From: UBA4479 sp963974935
GTDB lineage: Bacteria; Pseudomonadota; Alphaproteobacteria; Rhodospirillales; Casp-alpha2
Reading direction: 5' to 3'
NCBI GenBank assembly: GCA_963974935.1
Contig: CAXBEV010000004.1
Coordinates: 1 to 64,000, forward strand
Length of the DNA stretch: 64,000 nt
The translations under genes and the position numbers were made by a program. Positions 17,283-25,184 of the stretch are shown here, one piece after another (the stretch's first letter is position 1; every line of letters begins with the position of its first letter). The notes beneath the pieces are model-generated. The model ran no database searches. It saw only the letters and a program-made list of their open reading frames with translations, and had not been told where the DNA came from.

Positions 17283-18017
17283 ATGTTCGTTGAGATCGCG
17301 ACGGCGTTTGTTCGTTTTTCCATGATTTTCCTTCCTGCCGCTGCGCTGGCCTTGCTTGCCGTTGGTGCCGTTAGGGGCAAACTCCCACCTGTTCGAGCAG
17401 CCTGGGCGATTGGCACCGTTGCGGTCCTGCTCGGTGCTTGGGCAACGGGCATGGTGCCGCTCGCAAAAATGGGCATCCTTATGCCGCCGGCGACATTCGT
17501 TGATCCACCTTATATCCTGATACCGCTCATCGGCGGCGCCCTGTTTCTTTGGGCGCTTGGCCGGTTTACCCTCACGGGCCGGACGATCATCGGCGGGCTC
17601 AATCAGCGACACCTGATCGGCTTTCAAGTGTTCCGCGTCATGGGCGCGCTCCTCTTGTTCGGCTGGCTGATGGGGGACATCCCCTGGCAGTTTGCCCTGC
17701 CCGCCGGGATCGGCGACATCTGGGCTGGGATCGCGGCCATGCAGGCGTTGAGCGCGCTTCACCGTCGCGCTCCCGATGCGCAGGCGCTCGTCATGCGGGC
17801 CAATGTTATTGGGCTGCTTGATTTCGCGGTGGCGGTCAGCACCGGCTTGATGACGTCGGAAGGGTTCCTGCACCTGATGGCCCTTGATGCGCCTAACATC
17901 ATCAATATGTACCCGCTGGCGCTGTTCCCCGCTTTCTTCGTGCCGCTTTTTATCGCCTTTCACCTGTTCTCGCTTGAAGCCATGAAGCAGAAAAGAGTCT
18001 CGGCGGTTCCAGCGTAA
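17283..18017 (+). CDS. Integral membrane protein of unknown function, TetR-adjacent
   Basis: 244 residues, nearly all hydrophobic, with about seven membrane segments (for example 5-27, 36-55, 75-93, 112-130, 137-155, 175-195 and 210-230). Polar landmarks are MGDIPWQFALPAGIGDIWAG in the fourth to fifth helix region and YPLALFPAFFVPLFIAFH near the C-terminus. I do not recognise a named family. An AAAGGAG site lies about ten bases before the ATG. The divergent TetR gene and the paired operators suggest it is repressed until a small hydrophobic compound is present. A perfect 10-base-pair hairpin lies 43 bases after the stop. Confidence 0.8.
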   Translation: MFVEIATAFVRFSMIFLPAAALALLAVGAVRGKLPPVRAAWAIGTVAVLLGAWATGMVPLAKMGILMPPATFVDPPYILIPLIGGALFLWALGRFTLTGRTIIGGLNQRHLIGFQVFRVMGALLLFGWLMGDIPWQFALPAGIGDIWAGIAAMQALSALHRRAPDAQALVMRANVIGLLDFAVAVSTGLMTSEGFLHLMALDAPNIINMYPLALFPAFFVPLFIAFHLFSLEAMKQKRVSAVPA

Positions 18018-18453
18018 TGCTCTCTCGCTCAGAATAGGTGAGAAGCATATCCGTTTGGCAGGGTTGGTTCGTCTATGGATGAACCAACCCAGTCTCATCG
18101 GTTTAATGTGAACGCCAAAGCTGAAAGCTGCTTTGGATTATCGGACAACCCAGTCTGCTATTGGCTTATCGCGGACATTGGCGATGCCGCGATAAGCCAT
18201 CAGGTTTCGGCGCGATAGCCGGCTACATTCAAAGTTTCTCAGTAATGTGAGAAACTTTCCACGGATTGCGATAACGGGCCTTTGATGTCAGCTGGCGCCA
18301 CGCCAAAGTTCCAAATATAGAAAATCGCCGGCGCATGGGTGAAAGCGAGAAACGCCATAAGGCAGCCTTCCCATTCGGCGTCGAATATCGTAGCGTCATG
18401 GGAACGGGCTGACCGGCCCATCAACATCATTTTTCTACGACAGGAGACGCCTC
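18018..18453. other. Intergenic stretch with two perfect stem-loops
   Basis: 436 bases with no convincing gene. Hairpin 1 (18061-18090) pairs GGGTTGGTTC with GAACCAACCC around a ten-base loop. Hairpin 2 (18162-18199) pairs TGGCTTATCGCGG with CCGCGATAAGCCA around twelve bases. Neither is followed by a T-tract, so they may stabilise a transcript end rather than terminate alone. A 63-codon minus-strand frame at 18239-18430 has no ribosome site and is not called. A CAGGAG ribosome site precedes the next gene. Confidence 0.55.
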
Positions 18454-20283
18454 ATGGGGTGGCAAGGTAAGGTACTTCGGATCGACCTCTCGACGCACGA
18501 AATCAAACCCGAACCGCTCAACATGGAATGGGCCGAAACCTACATCGGCCAACGCGGGCTTGGCTCCAAGTACTTGTCCGAAGAAATGGACCCGACCCTT
18601 GATGCGCTTGATCCCGGCAACAAGCTGATTTTCGCAACCGGCCCGTTGACCGCAACCGGCGCCTCGACCGGCGGCCGCTACTCGGTGATCACCAAGGGCG
18701 CGCTGACAGGCGCGATTGCATGCTCCAACTCAGGCGGGCAATTCGGTGCGTATCTCAAGCTCGCCGGTTGGGACATGCTGATCTTGGAAGGCAAGTCGCC
18801 CGAGCCCTGCTATCTGGTCATCGAAGACGACGATGTGCGGATTTTGCCGGCAACCGACTTTATCTGGGGCGAAACGGTGTGGGATACCGAAGACAAAATC
18901 CACGCCAAGCACCAAAACCCAAATCTGAAGATCGCCTCCATCGGCATCTCAGGCGAAAACCTCTGCCGCTTTGCGTGTATCATGAACGACCGCGACCGGG
19001 CTGCCGGGCGCTCCGGCGTCGGCGCCGTGATGGGCTCAAAAAATCTGAAAGCGATTGCCGCCTACGGCACGGTCGGCACCAAAGTCGCCAACCCAGCCGC
19101 ATTCCGCGCCGCGAACGAAGCCGCCCGCGCCAAGCTCGACCCGAGCGCACCACGCAAACGTCTGTCGACCATCGGCACCCACGCCATGCTGGACGTCACC
19201 AACTCATATGGCTCGTTGCCGACCTTGAACTGCCACGCCGTGCAATTCGACGGCGCCGACAAGGTCAACGTCAAAGCTGCGCATACGCCGCGCCGTAGCG
19301 ATGGCCGCGCCAACCTGCAAGCCAACAAAGCGTGCTTCGCGTGCTCCATCGGCTGCGGGCGCATCGCAACCATCGATCCGGAGCATTTTTCGATCAAGGA
19401 CAAGCCGCGCTACAAGACCTCCATGGGCGGGCTTGAATACGAGAGCATTTATGCGGTCGGCCCGATGTGCGGCGTCGACGATATCGACGCTGCGACCTAT
19501 GCCAGCGCGCTCTGTAACGAGCACGGCATGGACCCTATTTCGTTCGGCGTCAGCGTTGCCGCCGCCATGGACCTGTATAAGGCAGGCGCCATCACCAAAG
19601 AACACACCGGCGGCATGGCTTTGGAATTCGGCTCTGCAGAAGCGCTCTGCTGGGCGGCTGAAGTCGTCGGCACCGCAACCGGGTTCGGCAAGGACATTGG
19701 CCTCGGCGCCAAGCGTTTATGTGAAAAATACGGTCATCCCGAAATGGCAATGGTCGTCAAAGGTCAGGAATTCCCAGGTTACGACCCACGCGCCATGCAG
19801 GGCATGGGCCTTGCCTATGCGACATCGAACCGCGGTGCCTGCCATCTACGTGCCAGCCCGTTCCAAGACGATTTCGCACACGTACGCACCGAAGGCAAAG
19901 CCGCCATCGTCAAAAAGTCGCAAGATCGCAATGCAGCTTGGGATTCCACGGGTGTGTGCCTGTTTGCCGGCAACGCCTGGGAAGTCGACGATCTGGTCGC
20001 CCAATTGGCCGGCGCGCTGCCGGGTGATTGGTCCGTAGACCGCTTCTTCGATGCCGGTGAGCGGATTTGGAATATGGAGCGGATGTTCAACAACCGTGCC
20101 GGTTTCACAGCAGCCGACGACACGTTGCCGAAACGCGTCATGGAAGAGCCCGCCACGTCCGGCGCTGGCAAGGGCCATGTCGCCGAAATCGGCAAGATGC
20201 TGCCCGAATACTACGAACTGCGCGGCTGGAACACCGACGGTGAACCGTCATCAGAAACCCAAGCACGCCTGGGCCTCGGCTGA
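18454..20283 (+). CDS. Aldehyde ferredoxin oxidoreductase family (tungsten/molybdenum) enzyme
   Basis: 609 residues, the normal length for AOR-family catalytic subunits. Cluster ligands appear as Cys294, Cys297 and Cys301 (KACFACSIGCGRI), plus Cys502 (DSTGVCLF), in the same order as in Pyrococcus AOR. Pterin-binding segments include GASTGGRYSVITKGALTGAI, DRAAGRSGVGAVMGSKNLKA and TSNRGACHLRA. Family members oxidise aldehydes to acids, or reduce acids, at a bis-pterin tungsten centre using ferredoxin. A MoaD-like gene follows after three bases. The small ferredoxin-like and FAD subunits that accompany AOR in Aromatoleum are not adjacent, so the electron partner is unknown. The exact aldehyde substrate cannot be read from the sequence. 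Confidence 0.93.
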   Translation: MGWQGKVLRIDLSTHEIKPEPLNMEWAETYIGQRGLGSKYLSEEMDPTLDALDPGNKLIFATGPLTATGASTGGRYSVITKGALTGAIACSNSGGQFGAYLKLAGWDMLILEGKSPEPCYLVIEDDDVRILPATDFIWGETVWDTEDKIHAKHQNPNLKIASIGISGENLCRFACIMNDRDRAAGRSGVGAVMGSKNLKAIAAYGTVGTKVANPAAFRAANEAARAKLDPSAPRKRLSTIGTHAMLDVTNSYGSLPTLNCHAVQFDGADKVNVKAAHTPRRSDGRANLQANKACFACSIGCGRIATIDPEHFSIKDKPRYKTSMGGLEYESIYAVGPMCGVDDIDAATYASALCNEHGMDPISFGVSVAAAMDLYKAGAITKEHTGGMALEFGSAEALCWAAEVVGTATGFGKDIGLGAKRLCEKYGHPEMAMVVKGQEFPGYDPRAMQGMGLAYATSNRGACHLRASPFQDDFAHVRTEGKAAIVKKSQDRNAAWDSTGVCLFAGNAWEVDDLVAQLAGALPGDWSVDRFFDAGERIWNMERMFNNRAGFTAADDTLPKRVMEEPATSGAGKGHVAEIGKMLPEYYELRGWNTDGEPSSETQARLGLG

Positions 20284-20286
20284 CCC

Positions 20287-20541
20287 GTGATCACGGTCAG
20301 CTTTCAACTGGTCTCAATTGACCCCAGCGAGGTCAAAGGCCTGGGCCGTGACGGGCTTGGCGACATCCCGGTCAAAGACGGCGGCACGCTTGCCGACGCC
20401 ATGCAGATGATCGGCCTTCCGCCGGATCAGCCGTTCATGACCATGGTCAACGGCGAGCCCGTGGCACCCGAAAATCGAACCGCAAAAGCCTTAAGCGATG
20501 GCGACCAGATTGTCGTGTTTCCACCGATTGAAGGTGGCTAA
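20287..20541 (+). CDS. MoaD/ThiS-like sulfur carrier protein
   Basis: 84 residues with a ubiquitin-like beta-grasp pattern and a C-terminal PPIEGG. The terminal Gly-Gly is the site at which MoeB-type enzymes form the thiocarboxylate that supplies dithiolene sulfur to molybdopterin. The start is a GTG three bases after the AOR stop codon, so translation is coupled. Separate MoaD paralogues next to AOR genes are known from other bacteria, where they are thought to serve the tungsten cofactor. No MoaE, MoeA or MoeB gene is next to it. Confidence 0.85.
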   Translation: MITVSFQLVSIDPSEVKGLGRDGLGDIPVKDGGTLADAMQMIGLPPDQPFMTMVNGEPVAPENRTAKALSDGDQIVVFPPIEGG

Positions 20542-20634
20542 GGTCTCCAAGCGCACCAAATCGTGAACGCGGCGCGCTGGCACACCGGTATGAAATACCC
20601 ATATGCTTAAAAGAGAAAACTGGAGGACACCGCC

Positions 20635-21270
20635 ATGTTTGGGCTTTTTAGCAAACCGACCGAAATTCCCGCCGCTAAGGACGCCTTGCCAGGCCGCGAC
20701 GCAGCACTTGCGACCGCCAGCCATCACGCGGTCAACGGCAACCCGCTGAAGGGGCCTTATCCCGACGGGATGGAGACCGCGATGTTCGGGCTCGGCTGTT
20801 TTTGGGGCGCCGAAAAAATGTTTTGGAACCTGGACGGCGTCTATGTAACGGCGGTCGGCTACGCCGGCGGCGCGACACCGAACCCGAGCTATGAAGAAGT
20901 CTGCTCTGGGCGCACCGGCCACAACGAGGTCGTGTTTGTTGTTTTCGATCCGAAGAAAATCGCGTTTCGCCAACTGATGAAGGCGTTCTGGGAGGGCCAC
21001 AACCCAACCCAAGGCATGCGCCAAGGCAATGACGTCGGGACGCAGTATCGATCCGGCGTATACGTCTACAACGACGACCAATTGGCGATTGCCGAGCAGA
21101 CCAAGAAAGAATTCCAAAAAGCGCTCTTCGATTACAAATACCCGAAGATCACCACCGAGATCATCGAAGCGCCCGAATTCTATTTCGCTGAGGATTACCA
21201 TCAGCAATACCTGCATAAAAACCCACGCGGCTATTGCGGGCTCGGCGGCACGGGCGTGCGCTGCGGGTAA
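20635..21270 (+). CDS. msrA: Peptide-methionine (S)-S-oxide reductase
   Basis: A 211-residue MsrA. The catalytic motif GCFWGAE places the nucleophilic Cys at residue 55, followed by VGYAGG, YEEVCSGRTGHNEVV (family CxGxTGHAE region), FWEGHNPTQGMRQGNDVGTQ and the C-terminal YCGLGGTGVRCG with candidate resolving cysteines. It reduces methionine sulfoxide in proteins and the free amino acid using thioredoxin. No signal peptide is seen, so it is cytoplasmic. AACTGGAGG lies about eight bases before the ATG. It follows the AOR-MoaD pair by 93 bases and may be a separate transcript. Confidence 0.96.
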   Translation: MFGLFSKPTEIPAAKDALPGRDAALATASHHAVNGNPLKGPYPDGMETAMFGLGCFWGAEKMFWNLDGVYVTAVGYAGGATPNPSYEEVCSGRTGHNEVVFVVFDPKKIAFRQLMKAFWEGHNPTQGMRQGNDVGTQYRSGVYVYNDDQLAIAEQTKKEFQKALFDYKYPKITTEIIEAPEFYFAEDYHQQYLHKNPRGYCGLGGTGVRCG

Positions 21271-21303
21271 ACCGGCGCTCTAGTCCACACCCTCGCCCCC
21301 TCG

Positions 21304-21401
21304 GCGTCATCCTGAACTTGATTCAGGATCCACTTCGGTGCGAACACTCTGCGCTTAGCTTTTGTAAGGCGATGGATCCTGAATCAAGTTCAGGATGACG
21401 C
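21304..21401. repeat. Palindromic repeat of a second family
   Basis: A 98-base inverted repeat with arms of about 28 bases: the left arm begins GCGTCATCCTGAACTTGATT and ends AGGATCCA, and the right arm is its exact complement. Each arm contains its own smaller palindrome (CCTGAA..TTCAGG). The loop is about 42 bases. It sits between the stops of msrA and the isomerase gene, where it can act as a two-way transcript-end structure. Similar units are scattered in many alphaproteobacterial genomes. Confidence 0.9.
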
Positions 21402-21457
21402 GGGAAAGATGGCGGAAGTAGCGGAGGATAACGCCGGGACAACGATGAATATGGTCA

Positions 21458-22087
21458 TCAGAATTTCCGCACCGAACTTGATGGCAGATCAGACAGCCGC
21501 GCCATTTCTCGCCCCTCAAAAAGCGTTGGATCGGCCAGATAATCCGTAAAGAAGTCGAGCGCATCGTCGCCCCAAAAAACCTCGCCATCGATGACGAAAC
21601 TCGGCACGCCGAAGACATCGGCGTTCAGCGCATCCTCACCGTTTTGAATAAGCTCGGCCTTCACGGCGGGATCGCTGACCAGCGCGTCGCCGTCGGTGAT
21701 CCCGCACGCCGCCTGGATCGCCTGCCAACCCATATTGTTATCCGGCAAATAGCCTTCGCCCCAAATCGCATGAAACACCTTGGCGACAGCGTCCGGTGTG
21801 TTACCGAGTGCGATGATCAAACGAAGCGCGCGAATCGGATTGAACGGATGTGCGTCCGGAAACGTAAACGGCACGCCCCGCTTTGCCGCCGCCCAGGTGA
21901 CATAGCGATAGGTGAAAAGTTTTTTCGATGGAATCTCGGCCGGGCCTTTTTGACCGTGTGCATTCAACAGACCGGCGAACAACACCGGCTTGAGGGTCAG
22001 GTCCACTTTGTCGTTTAGGGCCGAAAGCCGGCACGCCTGCAAATACGCAAACGGCGAAATAACGTCGAAATACCAAGTGGCGTGCAT
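21458..22087 (-). CDS. 2-hydroxychromene-2-carboxylate isomerase family (kappa-class GST/DsbA fold)
   Basis: 209 residues from the ATG at 22085-22087, which has AGGAG about six bases upstream; an in-frame start seven codons earlier is weaker. WYFDVISPFAYLQA near the N-terminus carries the serine (SPF) that replaces the thioredoxin CxxC in this family and binds glutathione. LLNAHGQKGPAEIPSKK and the C-terminal FGVPSFVIDGEVFWGDDAL are standard family features. The archetype uses glutathione to isomerise hydroxychromene carboxylate in naphthalene breakdown, but no aromatic-degradation genes are adjacent here, so the true substrate is open. Confidence 0.9.
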   Translation of the reverse strand: MHATWYFDVISPFAYLQACRLSALNDKVDLTLKPVLFAGLLNAHGQKGPAEIPSKKLFTYRYVTWAAAKRGVPFTFPDAHPFNPIRALRLIIALGNTPDAVAKVFHAIWGEGYLPDNNMGWQAIQAACGITDGDALVSDPAVKAELIQNGEDALNADVFGVPSFVIDGEVFWGDDALDFFTDYLADPTLFEGREMARLSDLPSSSVRKF

Positions 22088-22152
22088 ATCGATCTCCTGC
22101 AAATTCACTGAACACTCTAGGCGCGCACGGGTGCGTGGTCTACGTTTGGAAG

Positions 22153-22860
22153 ATGTATGTACTTATTCATGGCGCCTATCATGGCGCATGGTGCTGGGGG
22201 GCGGTGCAACAACTTTTGCCGAATGCCGTCGCGCCTAATCTACCCGGACATGGCGGCGACCCGGGCTGGCTGTCCAGCCAAACCTTAGACGCCTACACAG
22301 CGCGGATTATTGACGCCATTGATGCGGCGGCAAGCCCCATCACCTTGGTCGGCCATAGCATGGGCGGCGCCATTGCCGCACAGGCAGCAAATGCCAGACC
22401 AGACCGGGTCACTGGCATCGTCTTTCTGACCGCGTATATTCCGCTTCATGGCGAGAAGATCAGCGATGTCGTCAAAACCGATCCGGCCAGCCACGTCCAG
22501 GTCAAACGCTTGACCAGTGGCGAGGACGAGGCGCTGTCCCTTATGACCGGCACGGTCGAAGATGCGTTTTATAATGATGCGGATGCAAGCCAACTCGGAT
22601 TCGCCCAAGACCGGGTGCAATTACAGTCTCCAAACCCATTTCAGACCCCGTTGACGCTCAGCGACAAGGGTTTCGGCAGCGTCGGCAAGGCAGCAATTAT
22701 CTGTCTCAAAGACCGCGCGATCTCGCCCGGCCATCAACGCTGGATGGCAGAACGGGTCGGCTGCGATCCGATCATTGATTTGGACGTCGGTCACTCACCG
22801 TTCGTCACCGCACCGGATGCACTGGTTGCCGCCGTTCAGTCTGCCGCCAAAAACTTCTGA
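22153..22860 (+). CDS. Alpha/beta-hydrolase, methylesterase-like
   Basis: 235 residues from the ATG at 22153. The HGAYHGAWCW oxyanion-hole motif lies at residues 6-15, the nucleophile elbow GHSMGG follows near residue 69, and the catalytic histidine is in DVGHSPF close to the C-terminus; an aspartate in CLKDRAISP is the likely acid. This arrangement resembles plant methylesterases and hydroxynitrile lyases and related bacterial esterases. A GTG at 22135 would add six residues; neither start has an ideal ribosome site. The last 25 bases overlap the end of the convergent creatininase-like gene. Confidence 0.88.
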   Translation: MYVLIHGAYHGAWCWGAVQQLLPNAVAPNLPGHGGDPGWLSSQTLDAYTARIIDAIDAAASPITLVGHSMGGAIAAQAANARPDRVTGIVFLTAYIPLHGEKISDVVKTDPASHVQVKRLTSGEDEALSLMTGTVEDAFYNDADASQLGFAQDRVQLQSPNPFQTPLTLSDKGFGSVGKAAIICLKDRAISPGHQRWMAERVGCDPIIDLDVGHSPFVTAPDALVAAVQSAAKNF

Positions 22861-23597
22861 TAATCCGCCGCCAAGTCACCGACTGCAGCCGCACGCAGCT
22901 TTGCGCCGATGTCCTCGGTGGCCAAGGTCGGGTCCGAACCAATCCGGCCATCCGGGAAGCGACGACGGTAATCCTCGCAGTCGTAAAAACTGCCCTGCGG
23001 CGCTATTTCAGGTGACAACTTGCCGTCGGATTTGATGCGCGCTGCATCATCCGGATACGCAAAGTACGTCAACGAGACCTCGCCCGCCGTGGCGTGACTG
23101 CCGTTGGCAGCGCCGAAGGCCTCGGCCTCAATCGCTTGCACAGACGGACATTCAAACCAATTGCGCAGCACACAACGCACCCCGGCACGATTGTGGCGCG
23201 CGGTCCCTAAGCTGCTTTCGGCGTAAATCTCGTCGAATGCGGCTTTCACGGTCGCAATGTTGCCGCCATGGCCGTTGAGGAAATAAAACCGCTCAAACCC
23301 ATGCCGCGACAGCGACGCCACGTAGTCGCCGATCACCGAAATCAGCGTGGTGGGTCGCAGTGTAATAGAGCCCGCAAACCCCAAGTGATGCTGCGCCATC
23401 CCGACGCTGATGGTCGGCGCGATCAACGACTTGGTTTCTTTCGCTAGTTCTTCGGCGACGATTTCCGGGCACAGCGCGTCGGTGCCGATAAAACCGGTCG
23501 GGCCGTGCTGTTCAGCCGAGCCGATGGGAATAATGATGCCGTTCGACGTTTTCAAATAGGCCTCAACCTCGGGCCAAGTCATCATTTGCAGTCGCAC
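22836..23597 (-). CDS. Creatininase-family amidohydrolase
   Basis: 253 residues of the creatininase fold. Metal ligands are visible in PIGSAEQHGPTGFIGTDAL (Glu, His, Asp) and NGHGGN, with later glutamates in SLTYFA-preceding HATAGEVSL. Members hydrolyse small cyclic amides or take part in peptide-cofactor maturation (MftE-like), but no radical-SAM cofactor genes are near, so the specific reaction is unknown. The gene is cytoplasmic, reads convergently with the alpha/beta-hydrolase and overlaps it by 25 bases. A GGAG-type site lies before the ATG. Confidence 0.88.
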   Translation of the reverse strand: MRLQMMTWPEVEAYLKTSNGIIIPIGSAEQHGPTGFIGTDALCPEIVAEELAKETKSLIAPTISVGMAQHHLGFAGSITLRPTTLISVIGDYVASLSRHGFERFYFLNGHGGNIATVKAAFDEIYAESSLGTARHNRAGVRCVLRNWFECPSVQAIEAEAFGAANGSHATAGEVSLTYFAYPDDAARIKSDGKLSPEIAPQGSFYDCEDYRRRFPDGRIGSDPTLATEDIGAKLRAAAVGDLAADYQKFLAAD

Positions 23598-23724
23598 CGG
23601 TCGGCTCCTTTTCTGTATTTCTGAGATGCTCCAACTTGGCCAATTCGCGCCTTCCTGTCACGTCGCATCAAAAAGTTTTTATATATGCCAGATTTTGTCA
23701 CCCATGCATGTTAAGGTCCTGCCC

Positions 23725-24717
23725 ATGAGCATGAGATATGAAAAAGCCGACAACCTTTTGCAGCTGGCGCTTGAAATGCAGGCGGCACGCTATGGCCTGT
23801 CGTTGCAGGACATCCAAGAGCGCTTTGCCGTCGGCAGGCGCACCGCGATGCGCATGCGCGACGCTGTGCTGCGCAACTTCCCCCAAGCCATTGAAGTGCC
23901 GACCGGCGAGAAAACCAAGCGCTGGCGGATTCCGCACGGTGTCTTAGACCGGCTGATCAGCTTCACCGCCGACGAACTTGCCGATTTGGAGGGGGCGGTG
24001 GCGCTGATGCAGGCACAAGGGCAGCACGATAAGGCCGACCGACTTCGCGATCTACGCGGCAAGCTCAAGGTCTTGATGCCGCCCGATATGGCGCGCCGCA
24101 CGGAGCCCGACATCGACGCCATGCTGGAAGCCGAGGGCTTTGCCATGCGCGCCGGTCCGCGCCCGAAAATAGCCGGTGTTGTGATGGGCGAACTGCGCGA
24201 CGCCGTCAAAGCCTGCACCAAGGTCAAGCTGGCGTACCGCAACCGCAGCCGGGGCACAGTCAACGAGCGTATCGTGCACCCATACGGCTTTTTATTCGGG
24301 CACCGCAATTATCTGGTCGCCTATCATGAACACCCAAAGGCCAATAAAGTGGCGCTGTTCAGTTTGGCCAACGTCGAAGGCGTCACCCCGACCCAGGACT
24401 ATTTTGAACGCCAACCCGCCTTTCAACTGGCCGAGTTTGCTGCACGCTCGTTCGGCGTGTTTCAAGAAGAGCCCTACGAAGTAGTCTGGAAGTTCGCCCC
24501 CGAAGCCGCCGAGACCGCGCGCGAATTCGAATTCCACCCGACACAAGTCCTTGAGCCACAAGATGACGGCAACTTGATTGTCCGCTTCCATGCCGCGTCT
24601 GATCTGGAAATGGCCTGGCACCTGTATATGTGGGGCGACAAGGTTGAGGTGCTGGCACCTGAACGGCTCCGCGACATGGTCAAAGACCACCGCCCAAGCT
24701 GGCCGGCGTTACCGTAA
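23725..24717 (+). CDS. WYL-domain transcriptional regulator
   Basis: 330 residues from the ATG at 23725, which has TTAAGG about eight bases upstream; the frame is open further 5' but those residues are not family-like. The N-terminal helix-turn-helix contains MSLQDIQERF-like SLQDIQERFAVGRRTAMRMRDA, then a WYL domain (about 140-220: VKLAYRNRSRG, HPYGFLFGHRNYLVAYHEH) and a WCX C-terminal extension ending in EVLAPERLRDMV. WYL proteins bind nucleic acid or small ligands and often regulate DNA damage or defence genes. Here no such genes adjoin. It converges on the bio-ligase operon end. Confidence 0.9.
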   Translation: MSMRYEKADNLLQLALEMQAARYGLSLQDIQERFAVGRRTAMRMRDAVLRNFPQAIEVPTGEKTKRWRIPHGVLDRLISFTADELADLEGAVALMQAQGQHDKADRLRDLRGKLKVLMPPDMARRTEPDIDAMLEAEGFAMRAGPRPKIAGVVMGELRDAVKACTKVKLAYRNRSRGTVNERIVHPYGFLFGHRNYLVAYHEHPKANKVALFSLANVEGVTPTQDYFERQPAFQLAEFAARSFGVFQEEPYEVVWKFAPEAAETAREFEFHPTQVLEPQDDGNLIVRFHAASDLEMAWHLYMWGDKVEVLAPERLRDMVKDHRPSWPALP

Positions 24718-24752
24718 AACAGACCCGCTATCCGCACGCGGAAAGTAGACGC

Positions 24753-25184
24753 TCACCTCTGCCTGTCCGCGTAATGATCCAGCGTACGGGCCGTCATGAC
24801 GGTCTGGCCGTCTGCATCTTTAAATGCCACGTCTGTGGTCACAAACACGCCGTCGCCTTGGACGCGAACGGTCTCGATGCACACCGATGGGTGCACAGTC
24901 CCATTGACCGGCAACGAATTCGGAAACCGGACTTTTTCAAGCGACGCCGCAACCGCGCGGGCGCCTGCAACGCGGAAGCAGGCCTGCACGGTCTTGGGGA
25001 TCATCACCACCAACAGATTACCGGGCACGGTGCGGGGCTGGGCACCTTGTGCATGGATCGCGTTGCCGTCACCCGATAGCGCGATGAAATCATCCACCAT
25101 CGCGTCCGTCATTTGGACCGCCGGGGCTGAGATGACTTCGCCGATATGCGCTTTCAACGATTTTGCGTCGCGCACATCAATCAT
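24753..25184 (-). CDS. MaoC-like hotdog hydratase, last gene of the bioYMN-ligase-thiolase operon
   Basis: 143 residues with a single hotdog fold. The family hydratase motif is visible as FIALSGDGNAIHAQ, where the Asp and His of the GDxNxIH signature form the catalytic pair of (R)-specific enoyl-CoA hydratases. The usual DPxxA segment after it is replaced by AQGAQPRTVPGNLL, so substrate binding may differ. The start overlaps the thiolase stop by four bases (ATGA type), so it is coupled to the thiolase. With the ligase and thiolase it gives three steps of an acyl-CoA chain-shortening or chain-building route. Confidence 0.8.
   Translation of the reverse strand: MIDVRDAKSLKAHIGEVISAPAVQMTDAMVDDFIALSGDGNAIHAQGAQPRTVPGNLLVVMIPKTVQACFRVAGARAVAASLEKVRFPNSLPVNGTVHPSVCIETVRVQGDGVFVTTDVAFKDADGQTVMTARTLDHYADRQR

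Noticed and set aside
17223..18098. A 291-codon minus-strand open frame opposite the TetR-adjacent membrane protein
   Set aside because: The plus-strand gene has a ribosome site, promoter and hydrophobic helices; the antisense frame is a charged shadow that runs through the operator region.
18239..18430. A 63-codon minus-strand frame before the aldehyde oxidoreductase
   Set aside because: No ribosome site, no recognisable features and not conserved-looking.
20491..21216. A 241-codon minus-strand frame opposite msrA
   Set aside because: MsrA is unambiguous on the other strand, and the shadow has no family features.
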